A stretch of DNA of 64,000 nt. Source: Chaenocephalus aceratus (lineage: Eukaryota > Chordata > Actinopteri > Perciformes > Channichthyidae). The notes beneath the pieces were generated by a model. That model made no database searches. It was not told where the DNA came from and saw only the letters and a program-made list of their open reading frames with translations. The position numbers were made by a program, and so were the translations under genes. This document shows positions 36,057 through 46,409 of this stretch, piece by piece. The stretch is from contig CM043789.1 of the NCBI GenBank assembly GCA_023974075.1, forward strand, positions 34,488,659 to 34,552,658, read 5' to 3'. Each line of letters opens with the position of its first letter. Positions within the stretch are counted from its first letter, which is position 1.

Positions 36057-36714
36057 AGGCATTCTTAAGCACATAAATGTAACATTAGGCTATGCATAAA
36101 ATAACCAAACGATTATTACATTAACTAATTTGAACAGTAATTCACATCATCATCTCATAACAAAATAAGCTAAGGCAACTACTTGCATTCACTGACTTGA
36201 TTTTTTAAATGAAAACCAGGGATATCTTTTGTTTTGCGGTCCATATCTCATTAAAAATATCTAATGTTAGTAACTATTAAAGAAAGAATGGGGACAATTC
36301 TGTGTTAATGTAGTTTGACCATTGTAACTGCTGTGCAGACATACTGATAAAATAGGGCTTCTAACTAATTACCTTAAATAAAATCACTAATTAATTAAAC
36401 CAGTTCAATACGCATTATTCTTATTCTTATCATTCTTTATGAGCGCAGTAACGGTAAGGTATCTAATTACTTATTTATCTAGTATTCCATCACATAATAA
36501 CAGAGATGGTCAAACTGTAATAATCTTATAGATCATCTCCCGCTAACCGACTGCTGCGAATGTCTTGAACAAATACCAATACAAAACACTGAAAAACACA
36601 ACAAGAAGGACTGTAATACACATGTATCAGATACGCTCCCCTTGCTATAATGATGACAACAGTTTTTAGATGTAAAGAACACTTTTTTTATTTTTTCACC
36701 CACAAAATCAATAG

Positions 36715-37179
36715 TTATACTGATTGTAGCATCCCCAGGACAGTCTCCAGCTTAGAATTCCCCATATTATTGGAGATATCGTGATGGAGTTTTTTCACTT
36801 CAGTCAAAATATTCACGTGTATGCTGTTTTCAACACACAGATGCATTACATCTACAAACAGAGCATACAATGAGAGCACATGATACACTTTTGATGTTTG
36901 TTTCATTTCTGAGATAATGTTACAGAATGTTTCGGAAAATGAAGATTCCAGGACCACTTTAAATGTTTCGTTTACAAGCGTTTCCCAATGACCCTGAATA
37001 GTACTGCCAGAACGAACGATATCCAAAATGTCTTGTAGTTTACAAACTTCAGCCATTCTTTTTACACAGGGGTCACTACTCGTTCTGTTTTCAATCGTCC
37101 CCATCACCACATTTATTAAACGGGTAATGACTACATTATGATCAATATATACAGAGCGTTTTGCAAAGTAGTTTCCCAT
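36715..37179 (-). CDS. 154-aa ORF of the Polinton-like element, possible Bcl-2-like fold
   Basis: Intact frame beginning MGNYFAKRSVYIDH. It is predicted to be mostly helical. A central hydrophobic stretch (KVYHVLSLYALFVDVMHLCV, about residues 97-116) and a C-terminal NNMGNSKLETVLGM stretch are arranged like the core helix and BH2 region of Bcl-2-family proteins, but the diagnostic NWGR is absent. Animal Polinton/adintovirus-type elements are reported to carry apoptosis-control genes, which makes the idea plausible. A diverged partial copy of this gene lies at 38770-38850. It could equally be an unrelated helical protein. Confidence 0.4.
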   Translation of the reverse strand: MGNYFAKRSVYIDHNVVITRLINVVMGTIENRTSSDPCVKRMAEVCKLQDILDIVRSGSTIQGHWETLVNETFKVVLESSFSETFCNIISEMKQTSKVYHVLSLYALFVDVMHLCVENSIHVNILTEVKKLHHDISNNMGNSKLETVLGMLQSV

Positions 37180-37292
37180 TTTTATTTTACTTAAAGAAAA
37201 AAGTCACTGCATTGAACAAGTCCCTGGCTTCTTCTCCATCCGACTGTTGTTTGTTAGTCTTCTTCTTCTCCATCCAACTCTGTATGGATATT

Positions 37293-37752
37293 TCAAGTCT
37301 CTCCTTGAGGCATCTGCATTTTACAAGCTTGTGCAGAAAAGCTTCCGAAGTGCGTCCTATCCTCAGTTTTATCCTCGCAAATGCCTTTTTCAATAAGACT
37401 CTGGTCAATCACTGCAACGAAGTCGGCGAGCCAAAGTCTTTTCATTAACGCATTGTAATTGTTTCTGAAGAAGAAATCGGGCATGTCATTCCGACAATCG
37501 TGTTGCCTCTGGTCGGGGTTACTGCGTCGGCATTCTTTGCAGATTTCTTTTCTGTACCGATACATCACCATCTCCAGAATATAAAACAACTCCGATTTCA
37601 CTGTGTCCCTAAACCGAGACTTCTTGACCCGAGGAGTAGCATCAGCAGCAGTAGTACTGCAAGATTCGGGTTTCCCACATGGTGGTGTTGCTGGTAGACG
37701 CTGTTCCTGACTGCAACTCGCGGGGGGAAGTCTTGGCTTTTCTCTGCTCCAT
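37293..37752 (-). CDS. Cys/His-containing ORF of the Polinton-like element
   Basis: Open minus-strand frame ending at 37293, with a basic Pro/Ser-rich N-terminal part and a CKECRR...QRQHDC motif that could bind zinc. FFFRNNYNALMKRLWLADFV and AVIDQSLIEKG follow. An ATG at about 37749 (CTAGCCATGG) is not in the same frame, so the true start is unsettled. The matching upstream sequence recurs at 38972-38990. The family is not recognised. Confidence 0.35.
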
Positions 37753-39645
37753 GGCTAGTTTACAATGATCGTCTTAGCGAGGTCCTTCGTTTTAGATGAT
37801 TTTCTGAGTGGAGGGTGGGGCTCATTGCGTTGAATGGGGGAGTCAATTATAGAATTGATAGTTTTTAGAAAAAAAGTTCTTTAAGAGTTGTAGCTTTTTC
37901 ATCTCATCTCCAGCAATAGGTGAAATTTAAGAATAAGTAATAGTTTGTCATGATTTTACGGAAAAAGTATAGTTTATCAGAAATATGGAAAAGTCATTGT
38001 GTACAAATAGTATGTTGAAAATCAAAAAAGAAAACTCAATTCAATACAATTTAATGAATATTTTACCCTGTTCTAAAGTTTTGCACCCTTAAGGAAAAAC
38101 CCCTTCCTTACCAAGTACTTCATATTATACCCTTTGTTAAGTGTTGCGTACATCAGGGTGTATCTCAAAGTATCTTGGTAACATAAAATAACTAAAATAT
38201 GTAAGTTTATCAGAAAAAAAAACCATTATTTAACTGAACAAGTGTTGCATACATCAAAGTGTGTCTAAAAGTATCTTAGTAACACAAGAAAAGAGAAAAA
38301 AGCCTTGATGTCAACAAAACTGTATTTTTCCACTGAAATAGCGTTAAAATAAAAAAAAGTGCCTTTAAAGAAAATGTATTCAGACAAAGTATTTTATTTT
38401 CAAAAAAAAAAAAAAAGTTTAAGGTTTTGCATACATAAAAAGTGTATCTTACAGTTCCGTTGTGAGAGAATTACACACAAATCTTAAAGTGTCAGGGAAA
38501 ATTGTTAAAATCATAAACTTACCTTTTAGAGAAAACAGTCTTTAAGAAAAATCTAATCAGACTGTACTTCATTTTCTAGTTTTAAGGTTTTGCATCCCTC
38601 AAAGTGTGTCTAAAAGTATCTTGGCAAAGAGAAAAAAAAAAAGCCAAAATCTGCTTTAAAATAATCCGAATTCCTTATAAAGTACTTCATATCAACCAGT
38701 TTCAGTTTTCAGACACCAAACTGTATCTAAAAGTATCTTGGTAACACAAGAAAAAGAGTAAGTGTAATTTATTCGGTAATGTTACAGAATGTTTCTGAAA
38801 AATGAAGATTCCTGGACCACTTTAAATGTTTCGTTTACAATACTATTACATTTAGAGGAGAGCTCTTCTTCGGGAACATCCTCTCCCCTACTTTGTACCA
38901 TCCAGTCATTAAGCCCATATCCATTATCCTGGTGATAATAAAGGTAGGCTACATCAGACTTGGTTTTTTCTCAGATCCATGGCTAGTTTTCAACGGTCGT
39001 CTTGGTGGGGTCCTTCGTTTTAGATGATTTGCTGAGTGGGGTGGGACTTATTGCGTTGAGTGGGGGGAGTCAGTGTAGAATTGAGAGTTTTTAGAAAAAA
39101 GTTCTTTAAGCGTTGTAGCTTTTTTCATCTCATCTCCAGCAATAGGTCATCATTTAAGAACAAGTAATAGTTTTGTCAAGATTCTACAGAAAAAAGTCAA
39201 AAAAGTATAGTACGTCAGAAATATGTAAAAGTCATATAGTATGTTGAAAATCAAAAAAAAGAAAACTCAATTCAATACAAATTAATGAATATTTTACCCC
39301 CGTTCTAAAGTTTTGCACCCTTAAAGAAAAAACCCCTTCCTTACCAACTACTTCATATTATACCCTTTGTTTAAGTGTTGCGTACATCAGGGTGTATCTC
39401 AAAGTATCTTGGTAACATAAAATAACTAAAATATGTAAGTTTATCAGAAAAGAAAAAACCTTGTTTATCTGAACAAGTGTTGCATACACCAAAGTGTGTT
39501 AAAAGTATCTTAGTAACACAAGAAAAGAGAAGAAAGCGTTAATGTAAACAAACACTGGATTGTTCCACTGAAATAATAAATAAATTAATTTCAAAAAGTG
39601 CTCTTAAAAAGAACAAATTTATTCAGATTAAAAGTATTTTGTTAG
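37737..39645. repeat. Direct duplication inside the Polinton-like element
   Basis: 37737-38400 and 38972-39645 are copies (CCATGGCTAGTTT..., CCTTCGTTTTAGATGATTT, TTGCACCCTTAA, GTTGCGTACATCAGGGTGTA). Between them, 38770-38850 repeats part of the 154-aa ORF (36905-36985). A gene-plus-upstream unit was duplicated and the second copy then lost most of its coding sequence. The remaining 39645-40760 is AT-rich with no intact gene. Confidence 0.8.
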
Positions 39646-40763
39646 ACTATTAAGTCCACGATGGTTATATTAACCCCTAACCCATTTGTATTATATGTTT
39701 GTTGTCCTAATTAAAGCCAGAGTCACCTGAATTAATTTTGTCTCCAGACCTTTTTTATTTTTTACATTTGTAACAATCTTAAAAAACATTTGTGGTTTGA
39801 CTCTTTTTAAAAAAGTTCTTTTCATCTATCATTTTCAACCAAGCAGCAAGAGGTCAAATGTAAGAACAAGTAATAGTTTGTCACGATTTTATGGGAAATA
39901 GTCAGAGCGCGATGTCACATCTTAAAAGACAGCTTGAACTGGATAAATGGTTAGTCTTTTTCAAACATACCGTACGTTCTGCATGGTAGTATATCTGGCC
40001 CATCGATTTAGACCCTACTGCCTTAGACGCATGCCCTCAATAGGGTAGTCACGCTTTGGGAAGAGGTGTTTCATTTCACAGATCCACCTTGATTATTATT
40101 GTGAAGAGGGACGGGGGAGGAAACTTCAGAGGATGAAGAAGCATAAACATAAACGGACAGCACGTCAGTTTCAAGAAAGATGACACCGTGGTTTATGCAT
40201 GACATGCAACATATCTTGAAGTCCTACAAAAAAAAAAAAAAAAGGGTACAAGTATATTGTGTTGAAAATATCGCCAAAAGTCGTAATATTGTATAATGTA
40301 TTAGTTGCATGTTGTATTTTTGCTAGCAATCACTATGTAGTTTTTCCAAAAATATAATGGAAAAAAAAAAAGCGAGAAAGACAAAAACAAAATACGTTGA
40401 AAAAGGGGATGAGTATGTCTGTCTCTCGGGGGGTTGGTGTGTTAAGAGTCACAGTCTTAAAGAAAATCTGCTCAGAAAAAAGTACTTAACTTTCTACCAG
40501 TGGTAAAGTTGTCCATACATAAAAAACGCTATCAAAAAAGTAAGAGACTTACTGTTCCTTTGTGAGAGAATTACACACAAATCTGCCGAGTGTCTGTAAA
40601 AAGTCTTAAAAATCACAAAACCTGCCTTTTAGAGAAACAGTCTTTTTAAAAAAGATATGATCAAGGGGGCATTAGATCTTTAAACTATTAAAACCCTCTT
40701 CAAAAGAGACTTCCCCTTCACTGTCCTGCTTCATTGTAGGATTTCTGCCATGTCTCTACTTCA

Positions 40764-41755
40764 GTTTGACCAATCTCTGTTATTATGTGATGGAATACTA
40801 GATAAATAAGTAATTAGATACCTTTACCGTTACTGCGCTCATAAAGAATGATAAGAATAAGAATAATGTGTATTGAACTGGTTTAATTAATTAGTGATTT
40901 TATTTAAGGTAATTAGTTAGAAGCCCTATTTTATCAGTATGTCTGCACAGCAGTTACAATGGTCAAACTACATTAACACAGAATTGTCCCCATTCTTTCT
41001 TTAATAGTTACTAACATTAGATATTTTTAATGCGATATGGACCGCAAAACAAAAGATATCCCTGGTTTTCATTTAAAAAATCAAGTCAGTGAATGCAAGT
41101 AGTTGCCTTAGCTTATTTTGTTATGAGATGATGATGTGAATTACTGTTCAAATTAGTTAATGTAATAATCGTTTGGTTATTTTATGCATAGCCTAATGTT
41201 ACATTTATGTGCTTAAGAATGCCTTCAAGACAGAGGAGACTGAAGCATATCTTCGGCTGTAGGCGTCTCAACCCGGCATACAAACTGCATTCGTTTCTTG
41301 ATTGGAGCATCCAACGGATGGCTTGTAAGTTGTCACCGGTTTGTCTCGCTGATTAAACTCATATCAAGACGTCTCATGGCCACAAGAGACGCTGGCTTTT
41401 ATTTAAAACAACCTCTAAGGGGAGATGGGGTGAGCGGTGGGGAAAGTGTGTGTGTGGTGTGTGTGTGTGTGTGTTCCCCCTCCCTCGGCCCACCATATGG
41501 TCTCTCCCCTCATGTCCTGTTCGCAAAAAACAGAGAGGCGAAGTTCTTCGGCTGTAGGTGTCTGAACCCGGCATACAAACTTCATTCGTTTCTGATTGGA
41601 GCACCCAACGGATGGTTGTAAGTTGTCACCGGTTTGTCTCGCTGATTAAATTCATATCAAGACGTCTCTTGGCCATTTTCTCTCGACTTGAGAAATATTT
41701 ACGAGTGACGCTGGCTTTTTATTTAGACAGTGGGAGATGGGGTGAGGGGCGGGGA

Positions 41756-41788
<33 letters not shown>

Positions 41789-42225
41789 GTCCCCTCCTCC
41801 ACCATATGTTTTCTCCCCTCCTGTCCTGTTCGCAAAAATAGAGAGGTTTAAATATACATTTTTTTAGATGCTTTACTTTAGATTAATTTCATGTTATTTG
41901 CAAGTTACATTCAATACTATATACAGGATTAACCACACAGGAAGTGGTTAGGAGGCGGGATATATATCCTATGTATATTAATTGATTGAAAACAACTGCA
42001 TTTAATTTTTCTCATTTTTTTAATTTTAATTTATTTTAATTTTGTAAACCGGAAGCGGTGGCTGTACATCCGGTCGAACGATTCGGGACTTCCGGTCGAA
42101 CGAGACGGGACTTCCGGTTTTCAAAATAAAATAAAAAGGTGGGACTTCCGGTCAAAAAAGGGGCGGGGCGACCTGTCACTTTCTCTGCATACTAATGAGA
42201 TTGATACCGCATTTGTATCACTACT
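40764..42225. repeat. Right terminal inverted repeat of the Polinton-like element
   Basis: Near-complement of 35072-36518, including both small-ORF units (about 41225-41377 and 41520-41675 on the minus strand), the CA/GT tracts and the ETS-site cluster (about 42050-42165). Both ORF units here share an insertion relative to the left repeat (ACCGGTTTGTCTCGC versus ACCGGTGTCTCGC). Confidence 0.9.
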
Positions 42226-42231
42226 AATATT

Positions 42232-43505
42232 ATAAGGAATCATCAATCAATCAATCAAGTTATTGTACTTGGCCCGAAGAATCTACGAAACAAATTATCT
42301 AAAGATATACTAACTATGGATGGCATTAATTTGGCCTCCAGTGAGACTATAAGGAATCTTGGTGTTATATTTGATCAGGATTTATCCTTTAACGCCCACA
42401 TAAAATCAATTCAAGGACCGCCTACTTCCATCTACGTAACATTGCAAAAATCAGGCATATCTTGCCTCAAAACGATGCAGAGAAACTAGTCCATGCATTT
42501 GTTACTTCTAGGCTGGATTATTGTAACTCTTTATTATCAGGGAGTACCAAGAAGTCAGTCAAGTCGCTTCAGCTGATTCAAAATGCTGCGGCTCGTGTAC
42601 TAACCAGAGTTAGGAAAAGGGACCACATTACTCCTGTTCTGGCTGCCTTACACTGGCTCCCTATAGAACACAGGATAGAATTTAAATTATTCTTCTCGCC
42701 TACAAAGCCCTTAATGGGCAGGCGCCATCTTACCTTAAAGAACTCATTATACCCTACTGTCCTACTAGGGCATTGCGTTCCAAGAATGCAGGGTTGTTGG
42801 TTGTTCCTAGAATCTCTAAAAGTACAATGGGAGCCAGAGCCTTTTCTTATCAAGACACCCTATCCGTTTTTAAGAGTGCGCTTAAGACCTTCCTTTTTGA
42901 TAAAGCTTATAGTTAGGGCTGATTAGATTCAGCCCCTAGTTTTGCTGATATAGGCTTAGTTTGTCGGGGGACATCTTACTTCTTCCTTCTCTCTGTCTAT
43001 ACCTGTGTACTCTCATGTTCCGATTAACCCAGCTTCCCCAAATGTCTTTCTTTTTGGTGTCTATATACGCTGGGATCCGGAGTCATGGATGATCCTGCGG
43101 TCCTGTGTCCTGGATCGCGACCGCTGGATCTTGAGTCGTGGCTGTGGTCCTGGATGGATATCCTCGTGGATTCATCTTCCTATTATACACACATGCATCT
43201 CCAAACATTTGGACTACCTATGTTGGCAAATGTATTATCTTTTCAATTTACACACGGCATCTATTGCACGTCTGTCCGTCCTGGGAGAGGGATCCCTCCT
43301 CTGTTGCTCTCCCTGAGGTTTCTCTCCCATTTTCCCTTTAAACTGGGTTTTTCTTTGGAAGTTTTTCCTTGTACGATGTGAGGGTCTAAGGGACAGAGGG
43401 TGTCGTATTGTCATACTGATATTCTGTACACACTGTGAAGACCACTGAGACAAATGTAACATTTGTGATATTGGGCTATATAAATAAACATTGATTGATT
43501 GATTG
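42232..43505 (+). pseudogene. L2 LINE, 3' part (right of the Polinton-like insertion)
   Basis: Continues the L2 split at 35071. The junction reads ATAAGGAATCATC, then (AATC)n, then directly VIVLGPKNLRNKL, so the YADD-containing region is missing. Downstream are ETIRNLGVIFDQDLSFNAHI, HAFVTSRLDYCNSLLSG and LQLIQNAAARVLTRV with frame breaks. The long 3' UTR (CTGTCCGTCCTGGGAGAGGG, GGTTTTTCTTTGGAAGTTTT) ends GGGCTATATAAATAAACATT(GATT)n, a typical fish L2/Maui-like tail. Confidence 0.85.
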
Positions 43506-43882
43506 AATATTTAAAAATAAATCTTCCCGGGACCCCACTAGAGGAGGTGAGGACCCTCCTAGAGGAGGTGAGGTCCACTCCCCACTTGTAAAAACGGCAC
43601 TTTACCCCTGCTTACACCTATATGCCGTGAGCTGATTACCGAGCATTCATTGTAACAGTCGCGGGTACATTGTGTGTGCGTGTGGGGAGTGTTGCAGTAG
43701 AAAATTCAACTGTAGCGCTGGTACATTAATGGGAAACCCTTAATGTTTGAGCACCCTCTATGAAACGTCAAGCTACCCCACAGCACCCCCTAGAGAAAAT
43801 CTCTGGCGCCGCCACTGGGTAGCAGTTCCAGCAGAGAGCCCCAAACTTCCTTTTCCCTGGCGACATCAACCAGCTGTGACTG
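43506..43882 (-). mobile_element. hAT-like fragment and retroelement piece
   Basis: 43520-43818 on the minus strand begins CAGTGGCGGCGCCAGAG, a hAT-like terminus, and includes a segment shared with 10585-10650. 43818-43882 (GGGTAGCAGTTCCAGCAGAG...) is a piece of a dispersed retroelement that resumes at 46004 after the foldback element. Confidence 0.5.
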
Positions 43883-46003
43883 ACGACGCTGAAGTTGGCT
43901 TCCGATTCAGAGCATCCGATTAGGCAGTTAAGGGGAAAGTTAAGGGACATTTAATTTACAGCGCTGAGCGAACAATCCTCCGTGTTTGAACCTCTTAAAT
44001 CGCTGCATAGCCGATTTATTTGGACTTGATTATCCTAGAGAGGCTAAAGATTCTTTATAACACAGTTTCAGATTTGTGAAACCTTCATTCTATTTGTGGA
44101 AAATACAAAAAAGGGAGATTTCAGTGCTTTTTTCACATGTAGACCAGGTCCTGATCTAAAACCACTAGACCTACACTCATGAAATCTGGACTGGATGATC
44201 CCAGAGGGTCTAAAGATTCTTTATAACACAGTTTCAGATTTGTGAAACCTTAATTCTATTTGTGAAAATACAAACAAGGGAGATTTCAATGCTTTTTTTT
44301 ACCACATTAGACCAGGTCCTGATCTAAAACCACTATACCTAGACTCATCAAATCTGGACTGGATTATCCCAGAGGGTCTAAAGATTCTTTATAACACAGT
44401 TTCAGATTTGTGAAACCTTTATTCTATTTGTGAAAATACAAACAAGGGAGATTTCAGTGCTTTTTTTACATGTAGACCACATTAGACCAGGTCCTCATCA
44501 AATCGGGTAAGTTTGGACAGCTAATTAAGGAAGAATAAAGTCTTTACTTCTCAAATTTATTATAATTTTTGTTGCAAATAAAAATTCAACAGATTAGTAG
44601 GTATACTTATATAAACTTACAGTAATGTATTTACAGTTGCAGGCAAAACATTTCAACAGGAAATTAAATATAGTCTATAACTAGCATTGTTCAAGTTTAC
44701 TTTAATTTGTTTGCCTAATTACATGTCCTCTTGAGTACTTGCTTGGAATGTGAAAAACATTGCAAGATTAGAAAATAACACTTTGGTAACAATGTATGAG
44801 AAAGTTGGTTCATTGTAATCCTGTCTTCTCTCAGAAAAAATAATTGCTATTCATATTTTGCTTTAGGACAAAGCAGCAGAAGCTGTTCAAAATGGATGAA
44901 AGACTGAAGGTTAGCCTTTTTCTTTATCTCATGAACCTGAATTCCTTTAACATCTCTTTCATTTTTTTGTTTGCTATGAAACAGTATTTAAGATACGAAA
45001 ACTTTGTAGCTAAAGAATTATCACCTAAATGAGGAGCATACACTTATTTTATTTATTTATTCATTTGTTTAACAGGGACAGTGCACATTAATTAACATTC
45101 CTGTAAATGTGCCAGAGTTAGCCAAGAGGCTATTTTTCATCTGTTGTCCCTATACAGATTTATAAGTGAACCTAAAACAAATTTCATTTAAACAAGTAAA
45201 TACAATCAAATTAAAACATGCAACATACATTACTGGAATACTTAAATACAAAGACAGAACAATAAAACAAAAACAAAAGAACATGTTGTGACGACCCCTT
45301 ATGCCTGTCTGTGCTCCTTGCCTTGCTGTCCTCTGGCAGGTACTGGGAGGGAGTGTCGTCCTGTTTCTGCCCTGCCCTGCCCCCGCTGGGAGGTTCACTT
45401 TCTGATCCTGATCTGCAGCAACCTCAGCCTTCCACCTGTGTTTGTATTTTCACAAATAAAATAAAGATTTCACAAATCTGAAACTGTTATAAAGAATCTT
45501 TAGACCCTCTGGGATAATCCAGTCCAGATTTGATGAGTCTGGTCTAGTGGTTTCAGATCAGGACCTGGTCTAATGTGGTCTACATGTAAAAAAAAAAGCA
45601 CTGAAATCTCCCTTTTTTGTATTTTCACAAATAGAATTAAGGTTTCACAAATCTGAAACTGTGTTATAAAGAATCTTTAGCCTCCGTGGGATAATCCAGT
45701 CCAGATTTGATGAGTCTAGGTCTAGTGGTTTTAGATCAGGACCTGGTCTAATGTGGTCAGAATGCGAAAAAAGTTTGTTTGTATTTTCACAAATAGAATA
45801 AAGGTTTCACAAATCTCAAACTGGGTTATAAAGAATCTTTAGACCCTCTGGGATCATCCAGTCCAAATAAATCGGTTATGCAGCGATTTAAGAGGTTCAA
45901 ACACGGAGGTTCGTTCGCTCAGCGCTGTAAATTAAATGTCCCTTAACGTTCCCCTTAACTGCCGAATCGGATGCTCTGAATCGGAAGCCAACTTCAGCGT
46001 CGT
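43883..46003. mobile_element. Foldback element with tandem repeats inside long inverted repeats
   Basis: Ends are perfect complements: ACGACGCTGAAGTTGGCTTC at 43883 and its inverse ending at 46003. The inverted repeats are about 600 bp (43883-44500 and 45440-46003), each holding about three copies of a 166-178-bp unit (CTAAAGATTCTTTATAACAC...). Flanks CTGTGACTG (43874-43882) and CTCTGACTG (46004-46012) are a 9-bp target duplication with one mismatch; the interrupted retroelement reads through across the site. The spacer holds a short LTR-like piece (about 45290-45420) and an AT-rich stretch. No transposase is visible. Superfamily is open (Mutator-like or Galileo/P-like). Confidence 0.75.
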
Positions 46004-46409
46004 CTCTGACTGGGTGATCCCAAGGCGCTCCCAGGCCAGCGAAGAGATATAATCCCTCCACTATTGTATAGTAATTTACCTTTTGAATGCAGGGCTTTTA
46101 TATTTTTGTTTAGTGAACTCATCAATGTAATTCATTTTATAGATTTTATAGGATTTTTATAGAGCATTGTGAAGAAAAATGTAAACCAGATGTTGGTGTG
46201 ACGTGAAGTTTACACCCCCCTTTAAATGAAGCACAGCCCCTTTCTGCCCTCTCTTGGACTAACAGTTTGCTGAATGTTTAGGCACACCTAGCTCCTCAGA
46301 TATACCAAACCGGCCAGCTGCTCCTGTCCTCAATCATTTCTTGCTGACAGACGCTGAGCTCTGACTGTGCAATGCATTGGTTGGATTTATTGTATAACCC
46401 GGTGTGGGT

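Larger units (their letters stand above)
35072..42225. mobile_element. Polinton/Maverick-like element, 7,154 bp, non-autonomous
   Basis: Termini read AGTAGTGATAC... and ...GTATCACTACT, with terminal inverted repeats of about 1.45 kb (35072-36518 and about 40764-42225). An exact 6-bp target duplication AATATT lies at 35066-35071 and 42226-42231. Long inverted repeats starting AG and a 6-bp duplication are the known Polinton signature. Typical Polintons are 15-20 kb and encode protein-primed DNA polymerase, integrase, capsid proteins, ATPase and protease; none is recognisable here. The visible genes are short ORFs in the inverted repeats and minus-strand ORFs at 36715-37752, so it is probably a deleted or accessory-gene-carrying derivative. 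It split an L2 LINE. Confidence 0.8.

Noticed and set aside
35072..42225. Teratorn-like (piggyBac-herpesvirus) element
   Set aside because: The target duplication is 6-bp AATATT and not TTAA, and the termini begin AG; no piggyBac transposase or herpesvirus-type genes were seen.
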